This document shows, piece by piece, positions 41,374 through 51,001 of a stretch of DNA of 64,000 bases (positions are counted from its first letter, which is position 1; each line of letters begins with the position of its first letter). Below the pieces are notes generated by a model. It did no database searches, was not told the origin of the DNA, and saw only the letters and a list, made by a program, of their open reading frames with translations. Origin of the DNA: Psychrobacter cibarius (GTDB taxonomy: Bacteria; Pseudomonadota; Gammaproteobacteria; Pseudomonadales; Moraxellaceae); NCBI RefSeq assembly GCF_016107535.1, contig NZ_JABASQ010000001.1:186001-250000 (forward strand), in the 5' to 3' direction. Both the position numbers and the translations under genes were made by a program.

Positions 41374-41859
41374 ATGAGCATGTTACTTAGGTTTAAATCA
41401 AATATTATGTTAAGACAAAAACTAGATTACAGCCAACGTTTGATGCTTGAGCAGGTTAAGATAATTGAAAAAGCAGAAATAATTTACTACAAATCATTTC
41501 GTATGAGTCCGAGACGTTATCGTAAAAAATTGAAAAGGCTAGACCCAAGTATTGCTACATGTTTGAACATCATAACTGTAAAGCTTAAAGTTCAAAATGT
41601 CGAGCTTGATCTTCATACTTACGAAAAATTATTGTCTAATCCTACTATCAGAGAGCTAGCTGAAAAAAACTTGAAGGTAAAAGGATATAAACCTCCCCCT
41701 GAATATGACGATCAAGGCAAACCTATATATAAGACTTTTACTCCCATGCCAAATTCAGCACGTAGAATAATGTTACGTGTTTATAAAGAATCTTGGCTAC
41801 TCATCACTTTTTATATACTACTTCTATTGATCAACTTAATCATTGTTGTTGCAGGCTAA
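41374..41859 (+). CDS. hypothetical protein with C-terminal membrane helix
   Basis: 161 residues from the ATG at 41374 (MSMLLRFKSNIMLRQ), chosen because AAGG lies 8 bases before it; a start at 41338 would lie in the IS. Basic helical body (RRYRKKLKRLDPSIATCL), then a Pro-rich stretch and one membrane helix at the end (LLITFYILLLLINLIIVV). No family recognised. The coding sequence is more A+T-rich than its neighbours. The insertion sequence ends 12 bases upstream, so its original promoter was probably cut off. Confidence 0.6.
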   Translation: MSMLLRFKSNIMLRQKLDYSQRLMLEQVKIIEKAEIIYYKSFRMSPRRYRKKLKRLDPSIATCLNIITVKLKVQNVELDLHTYEKLLSNPTIRELAEKNLKVKGYKPPPEYDDQGKPIYKTFTPMPNSARRIMLRVYKESWLLITFYILLLLINLIIVVAG

Positions 41860-42008
41860 GTTTAAAATCGCCTTAGTATGAATGAATTTTTTAAGATCTA
41901 GTAGAAATTGAAGGCCTAAAGCAACCTAACGACTCAGCTTTTACAATTAGAAGGTCACGCTATTTCTACATCTTTTTATTAATAATTCAATACTTCAAAA
42001 ACGTCAAC

Positions 42009-42052
42009 AAAAAAAGACCTTGCATCACGACAAGGTCTTTTTACTATTCTAA
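42009..42052 (-). terminator. terminator of fumC
   Basis: AAAAAGACCTTG and CAAGGTCTTTTT form a perfect stem with an 8-base loop, 17 bases after the fumC stop. Confidence 0.9.
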
Positions 42053-42068
42053 GAAACTATTAGATAGA

Positions 42069-43472
42069 TTACTTAGGGTTTACCATATCAGCAGGAATAA
42101 CCCACTCATCAAACTGAGCTTCAGTTAATAGCTCCAATTCAACCGCAACTTGCTTCAAAGTCTTGTTCTCTTTATAAGCAGTCTTAGCGATTTTTGCTGC
42201 ATTTTCATAACCAACATGACGGTTAAGCGCAGTGACCAGCATCAATGAGTTATGCAAGAAGTCATCGATTTTATCTTTTACTGGCTCGATACCAACCGCA
42301 CAGTTTTCGTTAAAGCTATTGCACGCATCACCAAGTAGCTTGATAGACTGCAATAAATTAAAAGCGATTACTGGCTTATAAACGTTTAGCTCAAAGTTAC
42401 CTGACGCGCCAGCCATGCTGATAGTGACATCGTTACCCATGACTTGCGCCACAACCATGGTCATTGCTTCTGATTGGGTTGGGTTTACTTTACCCGGCAT
42501 GATAGAAGAGCCTGGCTCATTTTCAGGAACTGTCAATTCGCCCAGACCACAACGAGGACCTGACGCTAACCAACGTACGTCGTTAGCGATTTTATTCAAG
42601 CTACCCGCTAGGGTTTTTAGTGCGCCTGAAGCAAATACTTCAGCATCACGAGCGGCTAATGCTTCAAATTTATTTGGTGACGTCACAAATGGTAGACCAG
42701 ACAAGGTCGCTAATTGCTCAGCTGATTTTACCGCATAATCAGGATGGGCGTTTAGACCAGTACCAACTGCCGTACCACCTAATGGCAATTCATATAGACC
42801 TTGTAAAGCGTTATCAATACGCACCAGTGAATGATCCAGTTGGCTTACATAGCCGCTAAATTCTTGACCTAATGTCAAAGGCGTTGCGTCTTGCAAATGC
42901 GTACGACCAATTTTAACAATGCTATCAAATTCTTTCGCTTTAGCAGCCAAGGTATCACGTAGTGCTTTTACCGCTGGGATAAGCAGGCTGTTGATTTCAC
43001 GAGCAGCGGCAACACGAATCGCCGTTGGGAAGCTGTCGTTGGTAGATTGAGCATGATTGACATGATCATTTGGGTGAATCGGCGTGTAGCTGCCGCGCTC
43101 AGAACCAGCAATTTCGTTGGCACGGTTGGCCAACACTTCGTTCATGTTCATGTTTGACTGCGTACCAGAACCCGTCTGCCATACAACCAATGGAAACTGA
43201 TCGATTAGGCCACCATTGATGATTTCGTCAGCGGCTTGTACGATTAGGTCGCGCTTATCGCCTTCAATACGCTCAAGGCTCGCATTAGTAATTGCAGCGG
43301 CTTTTTTGACCAGTGCCATTGCTTCAATCATTGGACGTGGCAAAGTCTCGCCACCGATTTTAAAGTTCTCACGGCTACGCTGAGTTTGCGCACCCCAATA
43401 AGCGTCAGCTGGGACTTCCACGTTGCCCATGGTATCTTTTTCGGTACGAGTTGCCTGATTCTGTGTCGACAT
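42069..43472 (-). CDS. fumC: class II fumarate hydratase
   Basis: 467 residues, homotetrameric, iron-independent fumarase interconverting fumarate and malate. Signatures: [11 protein letters not shown]-type start (here [22 protein letters not shown]), [44 protein letters not shown], and the flexible catalytic loop [16 protein letters not shown]. Divergent from the formyl-THF cyclo-ligase gene. Confidence 0.97.
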   Translation of the reverse strand: MSTQNQATRTEKDTMGNVEVPADAYWGAQTQRSRENFKIGGETLPRPMIEAMALVKKAAAITNASLERIEGDKRDLIVQAADEIINGGLIDQFPLVVWQTGSGTQSNMNMNEVLANRANEIAGSERGSYTPIHPNDHVNHAQSTNDSFPTAIRVAAAREINSLLIPAVKALRDTLAAKAKEFDSIVKIGRTHLQDATPLTLGQEFSGYVSQLDHSLVRIDNALQGLYELPLGGTAVGTGLNAHPDYAVKSAEQLATLSGLPFVTSPNKFEALAARDAEVFASGALKTLAGSLNKIANDVRWLASGPRCGLGELTVPENEPGSSIMPGKVNPTQSEAMTMVVAQVMGNDVTISMAGASGNFELNVYKPVIAFNLLQSIKLLGDACNSFNENCAVGIEPVKDKIDDFLHNSLMLVTALNRHVGYENAAKIAKTAYKENKTLKQVAVELELLTEAQFDEWVIPADMVNPK

Positions 43473-43667
43473 AACTACCCTCTTTGATGGTTTGTTGTAT
43501 AGCTGCTGCGAAAAAAGTGCAACACACGCTGCACATAAAGGAAAATACGCTGTAAAGTGGCGTTATGATAGCATGACTAGACCGTGTTGAATATTCACAA
43601 ATAGTCATTGCGGCTCTCTACAAGCAACAGCCATCATCAATTTAATACATTATTGGATAGTCTATCT

Positions 43668-44321
43668 ATGCATCCTGAGTTAAAACATTCTGAGTTTCAG
43701 ACATCTACCGTTAGCAATCCGCCGAGACGGCAATTTACCCGCCAGCGTCGCCAATTAACGGTTGGCGAACGTAGACAATACGCGCGCATGGCAAGTTTGC
43801 ATTTAGTTAAGTTGCAACAACGCTTAGCACCGCGTGCGCGTATTGGTTTATATTACGATGGCTTTGGCGAATTACCTACTCAGCTACTATTGGATTGGTG
43901 TCAACGCTTAGGCTATTTACCTTACTTGCCAGTAGTTGGCTCGCTCGGTCGTACTAGAAATGGTAATGATGATAAACGTCTGCGCTTTGTGCCTATTTAT
44001 CAGTCGAAACTGCTGAATATACCGACGCGCATTCATAGCTTAGGTATGAAGCAAAACCATCATCGCCGTCTACTTTGGGCGCGCGAATTGAATGTTATTA
44101 TCTGTCCGTTAGTAGCAGTAGACCTAAACGGCAATCGTATGGGCATGGGTGGCGGCTTTTATGATACGACCCTTAACAAAAGCTATCGGTCAGGCGCTAA
44201 AAAGCCATTAAAAATTGGCTGGTGTTATGATTTTCAAGTGGTTGAACAATTACAGCGGCAACCGTGGGATGTGCCACTAGATGGCTTAATTACGCCAAGT
44301 GGCATAAGGTCGTTTAGATGA
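43668..44321 (+). CDS. 5-formyltetrahydrofolate cyclo-ligase
   Basis: 217 residues from the ATG at 43668; an upstream TTG start would add 20 residues without a ribosome site. It uses ATP to convert 5-formyl-THF to 5,10-methenyl-THF. Family signatures: ARIGLYYDGFGELPT in the N-half, the ATP-binding GMGGGFYDTTL with preceding ICPLVAVDLNGNRMGMGG, and KIGWCYDFQVVEQL near the end. Its stop overlaps the start of the next gene by 4 bases (ATGA), so they are probably translated together. Confidence 0.9.
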   Translation: MHPELKHSEFQTSTVSNPPRRQFTRQRRQLTVGERRQYARMASLHLVKLQQRLAPRARIGLYYDGFGELPTQLLLDWCQRLGYLPYLPVVGSLGRTRNGNDDKRLRFVPIYQSKLLNIPTRIHSLGMKQNHHRRLLWARELNVIICPLVAVDLNGNRMGMGGGFYDTTLNKSYRSGAKKPLKIGWCYDFQVVEQLQRQPWDVPLDGLITPSGIRSFR

Positions 44322-44569
44322 AAGAGGATAAGCAAGCGATGGATACTAACTCTAGCGCTGATCATGTGGATGAGTATTTGCAAACGTTAGGTAACGAGGA
44401 CGCTAGAGAGTTGCGTTACTATAGTCAAGAACAGCCCTTCAACTCCGATGAATTAGCAAAGGTGGTTAATGAGAAACGCTTAAATGAATTACTGGCGCAG
44501 AGTGATGCGTTTTTGCGTGGTTTGAATGATGGGATAAAAGATTTTGAAAATGACAATAAAGACCCATAG
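44318..44569 (+). CDS. small acidic hypothetical protein
   Basis: 83 residues (MKEDKQAMDTNSSADHVDEY...), helical and acidic, no membrane segment or Cys. Starts in the 4-base overlap with the cyclo-ligase stop, which suggests translational coupling. No family recognised. Confidence 0.65.
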   Translation: MKEDKQAMDTNSSADHVDEYLQTLGNEDARELRYYSQEQPFNSDELAKVVNEKRLNELLAQSDAFLRGLNDGIKDFENDNKDP

Positions 44570-44588
44570 AGGATTTGGAAAGACAACA

Positions 44589-45011
44589 ATGAGCTACTTT
44601 CGCTCAAAACCACTAAGGGTAGTTTTTGCTATCTTGTGGATCATTTTCGTCGGTCTTATTATCACTTTAGGTTTTAGCACAGATCCCTATTTACTTCACG
44701 TTCAGAATATTCCTCTTCCGCATCCCTATCCTATAGAATTAGTCGTTATATTAATAATGGCAATGCTGTTTCATTTAAGCTTACTGGTGACTATGGATGT
44801 ATATATGGATAGTCGCTGGAAGTTTTTCACTATGCTGGGGACTAGCATTTTATTTTTATTTGGTTTCGGTATGATGGCGATGCATGCACCGCCGTCATTA
44901 AGTGGGATGATTTTTTGGACGTTTTTGTCCTCTTTGCTATTTTTATTGCTTTGCTTGTGGCAGGTCTATTTATGTGTTTTAAGGCGATTTTTTCGTAGAG
45001 AATCAGTTTAA
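44589..45011 (+). CDS. hypothetical membrane protein, four helices
   Basis: 140 residues from the ATG at 44589 (MSYFRSKPLRVVFAI), preceded by GGAAAG; an ORF start 15 codons earlier lies inside the previous gene. Four predicted membrane helices (VVFAILWIIFVGLIITLGF, VVILIMAMLFHLSLLVTM, FTMLGTSILFLFGFGMMA, FWTFLSSLLFLLLCLWQV). Third gene of the run from 43668. Family not recognised. Confidence 0.65.
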   Translation: MSYFRSKPLRVVFAILWIIFVGLIITLGFSTDPYLLHVQNIPLPHPYPIELVVILIMAMLFHLSLLVTMDVYMDSRWKFFTMLGTSILFLFGFGMMAMHAPPSLSGMIFWTFLSSLLFLLLCLWQVYLCVLRRFFRRESV

Positions 45012-45035
45012 TAACAAGGTAATTGACATTTTAAA

Positions 45036-45054
45036 GCTGGGTTAAAAACCCAGC
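45036..45054 (-). terminator. weak terminator of the antiporter gene
   Basis: GCTGGGTT and AACCCAGC with a 3-base loop; leftward it is followed by TTTAAAATG, a modest T-run, between convergent genes. Confidence 0.5.
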
Positions 45055-45084
45055 CTACACCAAACTCTACTTAACTTTGATAGC

Positions 45085-46458
45085 CTACAACACCATCGCT
45101 GCAATCCAACCAAATATCAATAATGGAATATTGTAATGCAAGAATGTCGGCACCACACTGTCCTTGATATGGTCATGCTGACCGTCGATATTTAGACCAG
45201 AAGTGGGTCCAAGAGTCGAATCTGACGCTGGAGAACCTGCATCACCGAGCGCGCCAGCCGTACCAATAATCGCCACGGTTGCTAAAGGCGAAAACCCTAA
45301 AGAGATACATAGCGGCACATAAATCGCGGCCAAGATAGGAATGGTCGAGAATGACGAACCAATACCCATGGTCACAATTAAACCAATTAATAGCATAATA
45401 AATGCGGCTATCGCTTTATTACCTGCGAATAATGACGCGGCACCATCAACCAAGGGCTGAATCTGCTCAGTCGCTTTCATGACTTCCGCAAAACCCTGCG
45501 CCGTAATCATAATAAAGCCAATCATCGCCATCAATTTGATACCGTCATTAAAGACTGTATCGGCTTCACTCCATTTAACGACGCCCGTCGCCATAAAGAC
45601 GCCAAAGCCAAACATTGAGCCAAGCAAAAGTGAGTCGGTATACATCTGCACCACAAATGCCGTCACAATCGCGGCAAGCGCCACCAACGTTTTCATCTTA
45701 CTTTGTGCTTGCGCACTAGCTGCGGTTTTGCTTAACGCATCACCCTCTAACACGTCATCATGCGCAGCTTTATCAATTGCTAGCTGCTGATACTGGCGCG
45801 GTTTACGGTAGCTGATAAATACGGCGCCGAGCAAGCCTACAAACATACCCAAAGCCGGAATTGCCATGGCTTTGGTAACTGAGATGTTACTGATATCAAT
45901 GCCTGCTTCACCGACGTTTTTCAGCATGATTTGATTGAGATAAATATCGCCAAAGCCATACGGAATAAACATGTAAGTGGTCACAAGACCAAAAGTCAGT
46001 AGACAAGCAATTAAACGTCTATCGATGTGCATACGATTAAAGGCGAGCAATAATGGCGGTACCAGCAATGGAATAAAGGCAATATGAATAGGAATTAAGT
46101 TTTGGCTAAAGCAGCTCATGGTGATTAAACCTGCAAACAGCATGTATTTAATCATGCCACCTGCCCCTATACCTGCGCCGCCCGCATCAATGCGTTTTAT
46201 CACCGCCCCTGCCAGTGACTGTGGCAATCCTGAATGCGCAATCGCCACTGCAAAAGCCCCAAGCAGCGCATAGGACAGTGCAATTTGTGCGCCATTTCGG
46301 ATACCTTCTTGAAAGGCATTCAAAGTATCGGTCATACCCAAACCAGCGATGAGTCCGCCTGCCAGCGCACCGATTAATAAGCTGAGTACCACGTGTACAC
46401 GCGCCAAAGACAGCCCTAGCATGATGACGACTGCCAGCAGTACCGCATTGATGGTCAT
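45085..46458 (-). CDS. NhaC/YuiF-type Na+/H+ antiporter family membrane protein
   Basis: 457 residues with 11-12 membrane helices. The pattern SGLPQSLAGAVIKRI, CFSQNLIPIHIAFIPLLVP, FIPYGFGDIYLNQI and GSSFSTIPILAAIYVPLC, GTAGALGDAGSPASDSTLGP matches the Na+/H+ antiporter family (Pfam 03553 style). Some relatives have been shown to move amino acids, so the true substrate is open. Stand-alone gene, convergent with the preceding run. Confidence 0.82.
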   Translation of the reverse strand: MTINAVLLAVVIMLGLSLARVHVVLSLLIGALAGGLIAGLGMTDTLNAFQEGIRNGAQIALSYALLGAFAVAIAHSGLPQSLAGAVIKRIDAGGAGIGAGGMIKYMLFAGLITMSCFSQNLIPIHIAFIPLLVPPLLLAFNRMHIDRRLIACLLTFGLVTTYMFIPYGFGDIYLNQIMLKNVGEAGIDISNISVTKAMAIPALGMFVGLLGAVFISYRKPRQYQQLAIDKAAHDDVLEGDALSKTAASAQAQSKMKTLVALAAIVTAFVVQMYTDSLLLGSMFGFGVFMATGVVKWSEADTVFNDGIKLMAMIGFIMITAQGFAEVMKATEQIQPLVDGAASLFAGNKAIAAFIMLLIGLIVTMGIGSSFSTIPILAAIYVPLCISLGFSPLATVAIIGTAGALGDAGSPASDSTLGPTSGLNIDGQHDHIKDSVVPTFLHYNIPLLIFGWIAAMVL

Positions 46459-46851
46459 ATATTGCCTCTTATTCTGTCTGCTATAGCCTGATTAAGACCT
46501 ATTAATATCTCATGGGCGATGGATATCACCCTCGCCTCTAAACCGCTTGACGCTAAAACCACCGTTTAAGACGCGCGTCAGTTTACCTTATTTTGCACAC
46601 AAATCCTACGCACAGAACCCAATAGGTGTTAGCTACGACTTCTTACCCATGTTCTGTATACATTAAATTTCAGCTAATATTTAAAATTATGAATAACAAT
46701 ATGACTCGCAGTCTTTAGATAGATATAACTATTTTGCGCAGATAAGCGTGTGACTTTGCCCACAAGCCTTGCAATTTTATCGGTGAGCACCATTTATCTA
46801 AACATGAACCACGAACTTGACTTTACAAGTCTGGTGAACGAGGAAGAATAT
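46459..46851. promoter_or_regulatory. lon upstream region
   Basis: 393 bp between the antiporter start and the chosen lon start. A heat-shock-type promoter would be expected; I see no clear sigma-32 pair. An in-frame extension of lon to 46750 (GTG) runs through it but lacks a ribosome site. Confidence 0.45.
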
Positions 46852-49506
46852 ATGAGTGAACATAAAATTGCCCAAGACAATATCGACATCGATGTCGACG
46901 TTTCATCTACTGTTGCTGATGATCAGGAGCGAGACAGCGCGCCTGACGATACGACAGGTGATGTAGCTGCAACAGCTGATCGCGTTGAAGATGGTGATAG
47001 CAAAGATAGTGATGATAAAGATAATGAAGACAAGGACAACACTATTGAAGACGATGACGCAAAAGACGATAGTATAAAAGGTGACGGTACAGAAAACTAT
47101 TTACCACTACTGGCATTGCGCGATGTTGTCGTTTATCCGCACATGCAGATTGCCTTGTTCGTCGGTCGTGAGCCTTCAGTCAAAGCCGTTGAACTGGCAC
47201 AGGCTGAGTACGGCAATAAAGTCTTGGTCGTGGCACAAAAAGACTCGCTGACTGAAGACATTGATCAAGATAACTTGTATCAATACGGTACGGTTTGCCG
47301 CATCGTCAGTACCATGCCGCATGACAGTGATGAGAACTGCATCAAAGTATTGATCGAAGGTCAATATCGTGCGCGCGTTGATACTATAGAAAATCACGAA
47401 ACATTATTAATGGCAAGCTTTGAGCGTGCTGACCTTGATGTCAGTATGGATGAGAGCCAACAGAAAAACACGATTCAAGCATTGACCACATTGTTTGAAA
47501 GCTATGCGGATGCGCGTCTGCGTAATGCTCGCGAGCTGACTCGTGTGGCAAAACGTATCGATGACTTGCTTGAGCTGGTTTATTTCATCTCAACCCGTGT
47601 GTCGATGGATTTAGATATTAAGCAATCATTCTTAGAAAATGATGATCTTAAAACCCATATCAATACCTTAACCGAATATTTAGTTAAGCAGAGTGCTGAA
47701 CAAAATATCGAGCAAGATATCCAAGAAGCTGTCCGTCAGCAAATGGAAGACAATCAGCGCGAATACTTCTTAAACGAGAAGATGAAAGCCATTAAAAATG
47801 AGCTGTCAGATATGAATGACGGTGCGTTTGATGGCGAAGATGATGTGGCTGAGCTAGAGCAGCGTCTAGAAGATGCCGACTTGCCAGAAGATGTGCGTAA
47901 AAAAGCGGATCAAGAGCTGAAAAAGCTCAAAATGATGCCACCTGCCTCGAGTGAGTCGTCAGTGGTGCGCAACTATATTGAATGGATTTTGGACACACCG
48001 TGGAATGCCACAACCAAGGTTTCCATCAATTTAGAAAAAGCAAAAACGGTATTGGACGAAGATCATTACGGCTTGCAAGATGTGAAAGATCGCATCTTAG
48101 AATACCTCGCCGTGCAATCAAGAGTGAAAAAACTTCGCGGTCCGATTCTTTGTTTAGTCGGTCCTCCAGGTGTTGGTAAAACCTCATTAGGCGAGTCGAT
48201 TGCCCGTGCGACTGGTCGTAAATTTGTACGTATGGCGCTTGGCGGCGTGCGTGATGAAGCGGAAATCCGTGGTCATCGCCGCACTTATATCGGCGCGATG
48301 CCGGGTAAAGTTGTTCAATCGCTGGCCAAAGTTGAAGTTAAAAACCCGCTGTTTTTGTTAGATGAAATCGATAAAATGGCGCAAGACTTCCGCGGTGATC
48401 CAGCCTCAGCATTGCTTGAAGTGTTAGATCCCTCACAGAACGATACGTTTAACGACCATTATTTAGATATGGATTTAGATTTATCGCAAGTGATGTTTAT
48501 CTGTACTGCCAACAGCATGGATATCCCGCCTGCCCTGCTTGACCGGATGGAAGTCATTCGTCTGCCGGGCTATACCGAAGAAGAAAAGGTCAATATCGCG
48601 CAGAAGTATCTTGTGCCAAAAGCGATCAAGAATAACGGTCTCAAAGAAGGCGAAATTGAGATTGTAGAAGCGGCATTACATAGCATCGTGCGTAGCTATA
48701 CCCGTGAAGCCGGTGTGCGTAACCTTGAGCGTGAAGTCAATAAAATCTGCCGTAAAGTGGTTCGCGGTTCGGTTGAAAGCCATGGCGCCCGCGCTCCGAA
48801 AAAAGCAGAACGTCAGCTGGTTGTGGTCGATGACAAAAATATCGATGATTATCTCGGTGTCCATCAGTACGATTATGGTCTGGCTGAAGAAGAGCCTGAG
48901 ATTGGTCGTATTACGGGGCTTGCTTGGACGCAAGTCGGTGGTGAGCTACTTACTATCGAAGCGGTGGCGATGAAAGGTAAAGGCGAGCTAAGCTTTACCG
49001 GTTCGCTCGGTGACGTGATGAAAGAGTCGATTCGCGCTGCCATGAGCGTGGTACGTGCTCGCGGTGATAGCTTAGGTATTGATTATGAAACCTTTAAGAC
49101 GACTGACGTCCATGTGCATATGCCAGAAGGCGCGACCCCGAAAGATGGCCCATCAGCTGGTGGTGCTCTTACCACAGCGCTAGTCTCTGCATTGACGGGC
49201 ATTGCTATTCGTCCAGATATCGCTATGACGGGTGAGATTACACTACGCGGTAAAATCCTGCGTATCGGTGGTCTCAAAGAGAAGCTACTAGCTGCTCATC
49301 GAGGTGGAATCAAGCATGTGTTGATTCCAGCGACTAATGAGCGTGACTTAGCTGATATCCCTGATAACGTCAAAGCCGGTCTGACTATTCAGCCAGTGGC
49401 AACGATTGATGAGATATTGAAGGTTGCCTTGGTCAGTATGCCAGTTCCTCTTAAGCTTGCGAAAGTCACAGTCGATAAAACCTCAAGCAAAGCATTGCAT
49501 AACTAA
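46852..49506 (+). CDS. lon: ATP-dependent protease Lon with acidic N-terminal extension
   Basis: 884 residues from the ATG at 46852, chosen for GAGGAAG just upstream. About 82 residues at the front are mostly Asp, Glu, Ser and Thr, and are absent from E. coli Lon, where the substrate-binding domain begins within about 10 residues; here it begins at LPLLALRDVVVYPHMQIALF. The AAA+ domain carries Walker A GPPGVGKTS (about residue 437) and Walker B LFLLDEIDKM. The protease domain has the catalytic dyad Ser768 (DGPSAGGA) and Lys811 (LKEKLL). A heat-shock and quality-control protease of the cytoplasm. Confidence 0.96.
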   Translation: MSEHKIAQDNIDIDVDVSSTVADDQERDSAPDDTTGDVAATADRVEDGDSKDSDDKDNEDKDNTIEDDDAKDDSIKGDGTENYLPLLALRDVVVYPHMQIALFVGREPSVKAVELAQAEYGNKVLVVAQKDSLTEDIDQDNLYQYGTVCRIVSTMPHDSDENCIKVLIEGQYRARVDTIENHETLLMASFERADLDVSMDESQQKNTIQALTTLFESYADARLRNARELTRVAKRIDDLLELVYFISTRVSMDLDIKQSFLENDDLKTHINTLTEYLVKQSAEQNIEQDIQEAVRQQMEDNQREYFLNEKMKAIKNELSDMNDGAFDGEDDVAELEQRLEDADLPEDVRKKADQELKKLKMMPPASSESSVVRNYIEWILDTPWNATTKVSINLEKAKTVLDEDHYGLQDVKDRILEYLAVQSRVKKLRGPILCLVGPPGVGKTSLGESIARATGRKFVRMALGGVRDEAEIRGHRRTYIGAMPGKVVQSLAKVEVKNPLFLLDEIDKMAQDFRGDPASALLEVLDPSQNDTFNDHYLDMDLDLSQVMFICTANSMDIPPALLDRMEVIRLPGYTEEEKVNIAQKYLVPKAIKNNGLKEGEIEIVEAALHSIVRSYTREAGVRNLEREVNKICRKVVRGSVESHGARAPKKAERQLVVVDDKNIDDYLGVHQYDYGLAEEEPEIGRITGLAWTQVGGELLTIEAVAMKGKGELSFTGSLGDVMKESIRAAMSVVRARGDSLGIDYETFKTTDVHVHMPEGATPKDGPSAGGALTTALVSALTGIAIRPDIAMTGEITLRGKILRIGGLKEKLLAAHRGGIKHVLIPATNERDLADIPDNVKAGLTIQPVATIDEILKVALVSMPVPLKLAKVTVDKTSSKALHN

Positions 49507-49540
49507 TTGATTATTTGATATTCAATTCTTAAGAAATAAG

Positions 49541-49574
49541 AGCCGCTCATTACTATAATGAGCGGCTTTTTTTT
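49541..49574 (+). terminator. terminator of lon
   Basis: AGCCGCTCATTA pairs with TAATGAGCGGCT, loop CTA, followed by eight T residues, 35 bases past the stop. Confidence 0.95.
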
Positions 49575-49648
49575 GGCAAAAATAAAGAACATCTTTAATA
49601 ATACCTTATGCTATATTTTAGACAAATGTTTATTTGGTAATAGCTATA

Positions 49649-50803
49649 ATGTTAAACCACCTGATTTTAAACCGCTTAACTCTATCCTTATTGCTTGTTG
49701 TTTTGTTTCCAGCAGTATTAGCAGGCTGTCAGTCCAATATTGCAAAAGATAACTCTATACCAACTAACTCAATGGTGACTGGCTCTAGCACTTCTACCCC
49801 AGTATCATATCAGCCCATCATAAAAACTGAAAAGCTGGAAGAAAAAATTGTAGTGGTAGCTAACGAAACAGCCACTGAAGCAAATACCCTTCAATGGGCA
49901 AGTAATTATGAGTGGAAGTTAATACAAGTAAAAGATCAGCAAAGTAACTTTATTAATATAAGTAATGATACACCGATTACTTTAGAAATCACGCCCAGTT
50001 CGTTAAGCTTATTTCAAGGCTGCCAACATTTTGCTATCAAATTCGTCTGGATGTCCGCACCGCCTTTTGAGTACGGTAGCGAGCTCAGAGCAAGACCCTC
50101 GACCTGCAAAACTGCTCCTGAAAATAAAGTAAGTAATACAAATATCAAAAAGTTATTTCCTAAGGATAATAATATTATTAAGTTAGATGTTGAGCTATTA
50201 CCAGTCGCAAAAAGCAAACTCGTTAATACTCAAATGGCATCGAAAAGCTTGGTCGTTAAAATCGAAAATGGCAATACGTTAACATTTGATGGTACACCAC
50301 CTAGGACATTTAAAGAACCGACTGGACTGCCTATTGATAAGGCATTATTAGAGCACTATGACTGGCGGCTGGTTAGCGCCGTTCGTAATACTATTAATGA
50401 CAAAGGGCAGGTAATATCTCGAGAGTCTATTGGTCATTTTTATCATCCAGAGTTTCCAGTGTCGCTAAAATTTAGAGGGTATGACGATAGTCAATACGCA
50501 TTTTTTAGTTCTAGCTGCAATGGTATCGGTGGTCCTTATATTTTGATGAAAGATTATACATTGCTAGTTGGCTCGGGACCACAAACGCTCATGGGCTGCG
50601 GTGTTACTGGTAATAGAATTGAGGGCGAGCTTGCTAAGCTTATCAGTAATAGCCAGAGCACTCTTAGTTTGAGTTTGCAACCTTCACAATCAATATCGCC
50701 AACAGCAGACGATCAGACTGATATGCCTCGCTATAATTTATTGCAAACGATGGAGACTGGCGAAACTCTAGTATGGCAAAACGAAGTAAAGACAATCCCG
50801 TAA
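49649..50803 (+). CDS. lipoprotein with two META/HslJ-like domains
   Basis: 384 residues from the ATG at 49649 (an earlier TTG start is unsupported). The signal peptide ends in VLAGC, a lipobox. Two similar units follow: one around ASNYEWKLIQVKD...LFQGCQ, a second around LEHYDWRLVSAVRN...SSSCNGIGGPYIL...MGCGVTG, both with the W-x-L and CN(x)G pattern of META (DUF306) domains. META proteins include HslJ; their function is largely unknown. No operon partner is evident. Homology of the first unit is weaker than that of the second. Confidence 0.72.
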   Translation: MLNHLILNRLTLSLLLVVLFPAVLAGCQSNIAKDNSIPTNSMVTGSSTSTPVSYQPIIKTEKLEEKIVVVANETATEANTLQWASNYEWKLIQVKDQQSNFINISNDTPITLEITPSSLSLFQGCQHFAIKFVWMSAPPFEYGSELRARPSTCKTAPENKVSNTNIKKLFPKDNNIIKLDVELLPVAKSKLVNTQMASKSLVVKIENGNTLTFDGTPPRTFKEPTGLPIDKALLEHYDWRLVSAVRNTINDKGQVISRESIGHFYHPEFPVSLKFRGYDDSQYAFFSSSCNGIGGPYILMKDYTLLVGSGPQTLMGCGVTGNRIEGELAKLISNSQSTLSLSLQPSQSISPTADDQTDMPRYNLLQTMETGETLVWQNEVKTIP

Positions 50804-51001
50804 ACAATTTAAAACCCATACGATACTTACATTTATTAACCGATTGTTGCGCATTTGGTGAATAACTATATCTAACGCTTGGCTATACTAATAACGATAT
50901 TAACGAATGTTTATAGAAATCAAAAGGTATTTATCTATAAACCTTCAAGAGTTAGCTTTTTATCAAAAATAACTACATATTAAAAATAATTGGAGATAAT
51001 A

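Noticed and set aside
46750-46851. GTG start that would lengthen Lon by 34 residues
   Set aside because: No ribosome site precedes it, while GAGGAAG sits 5 bases before the ATG at 46852.
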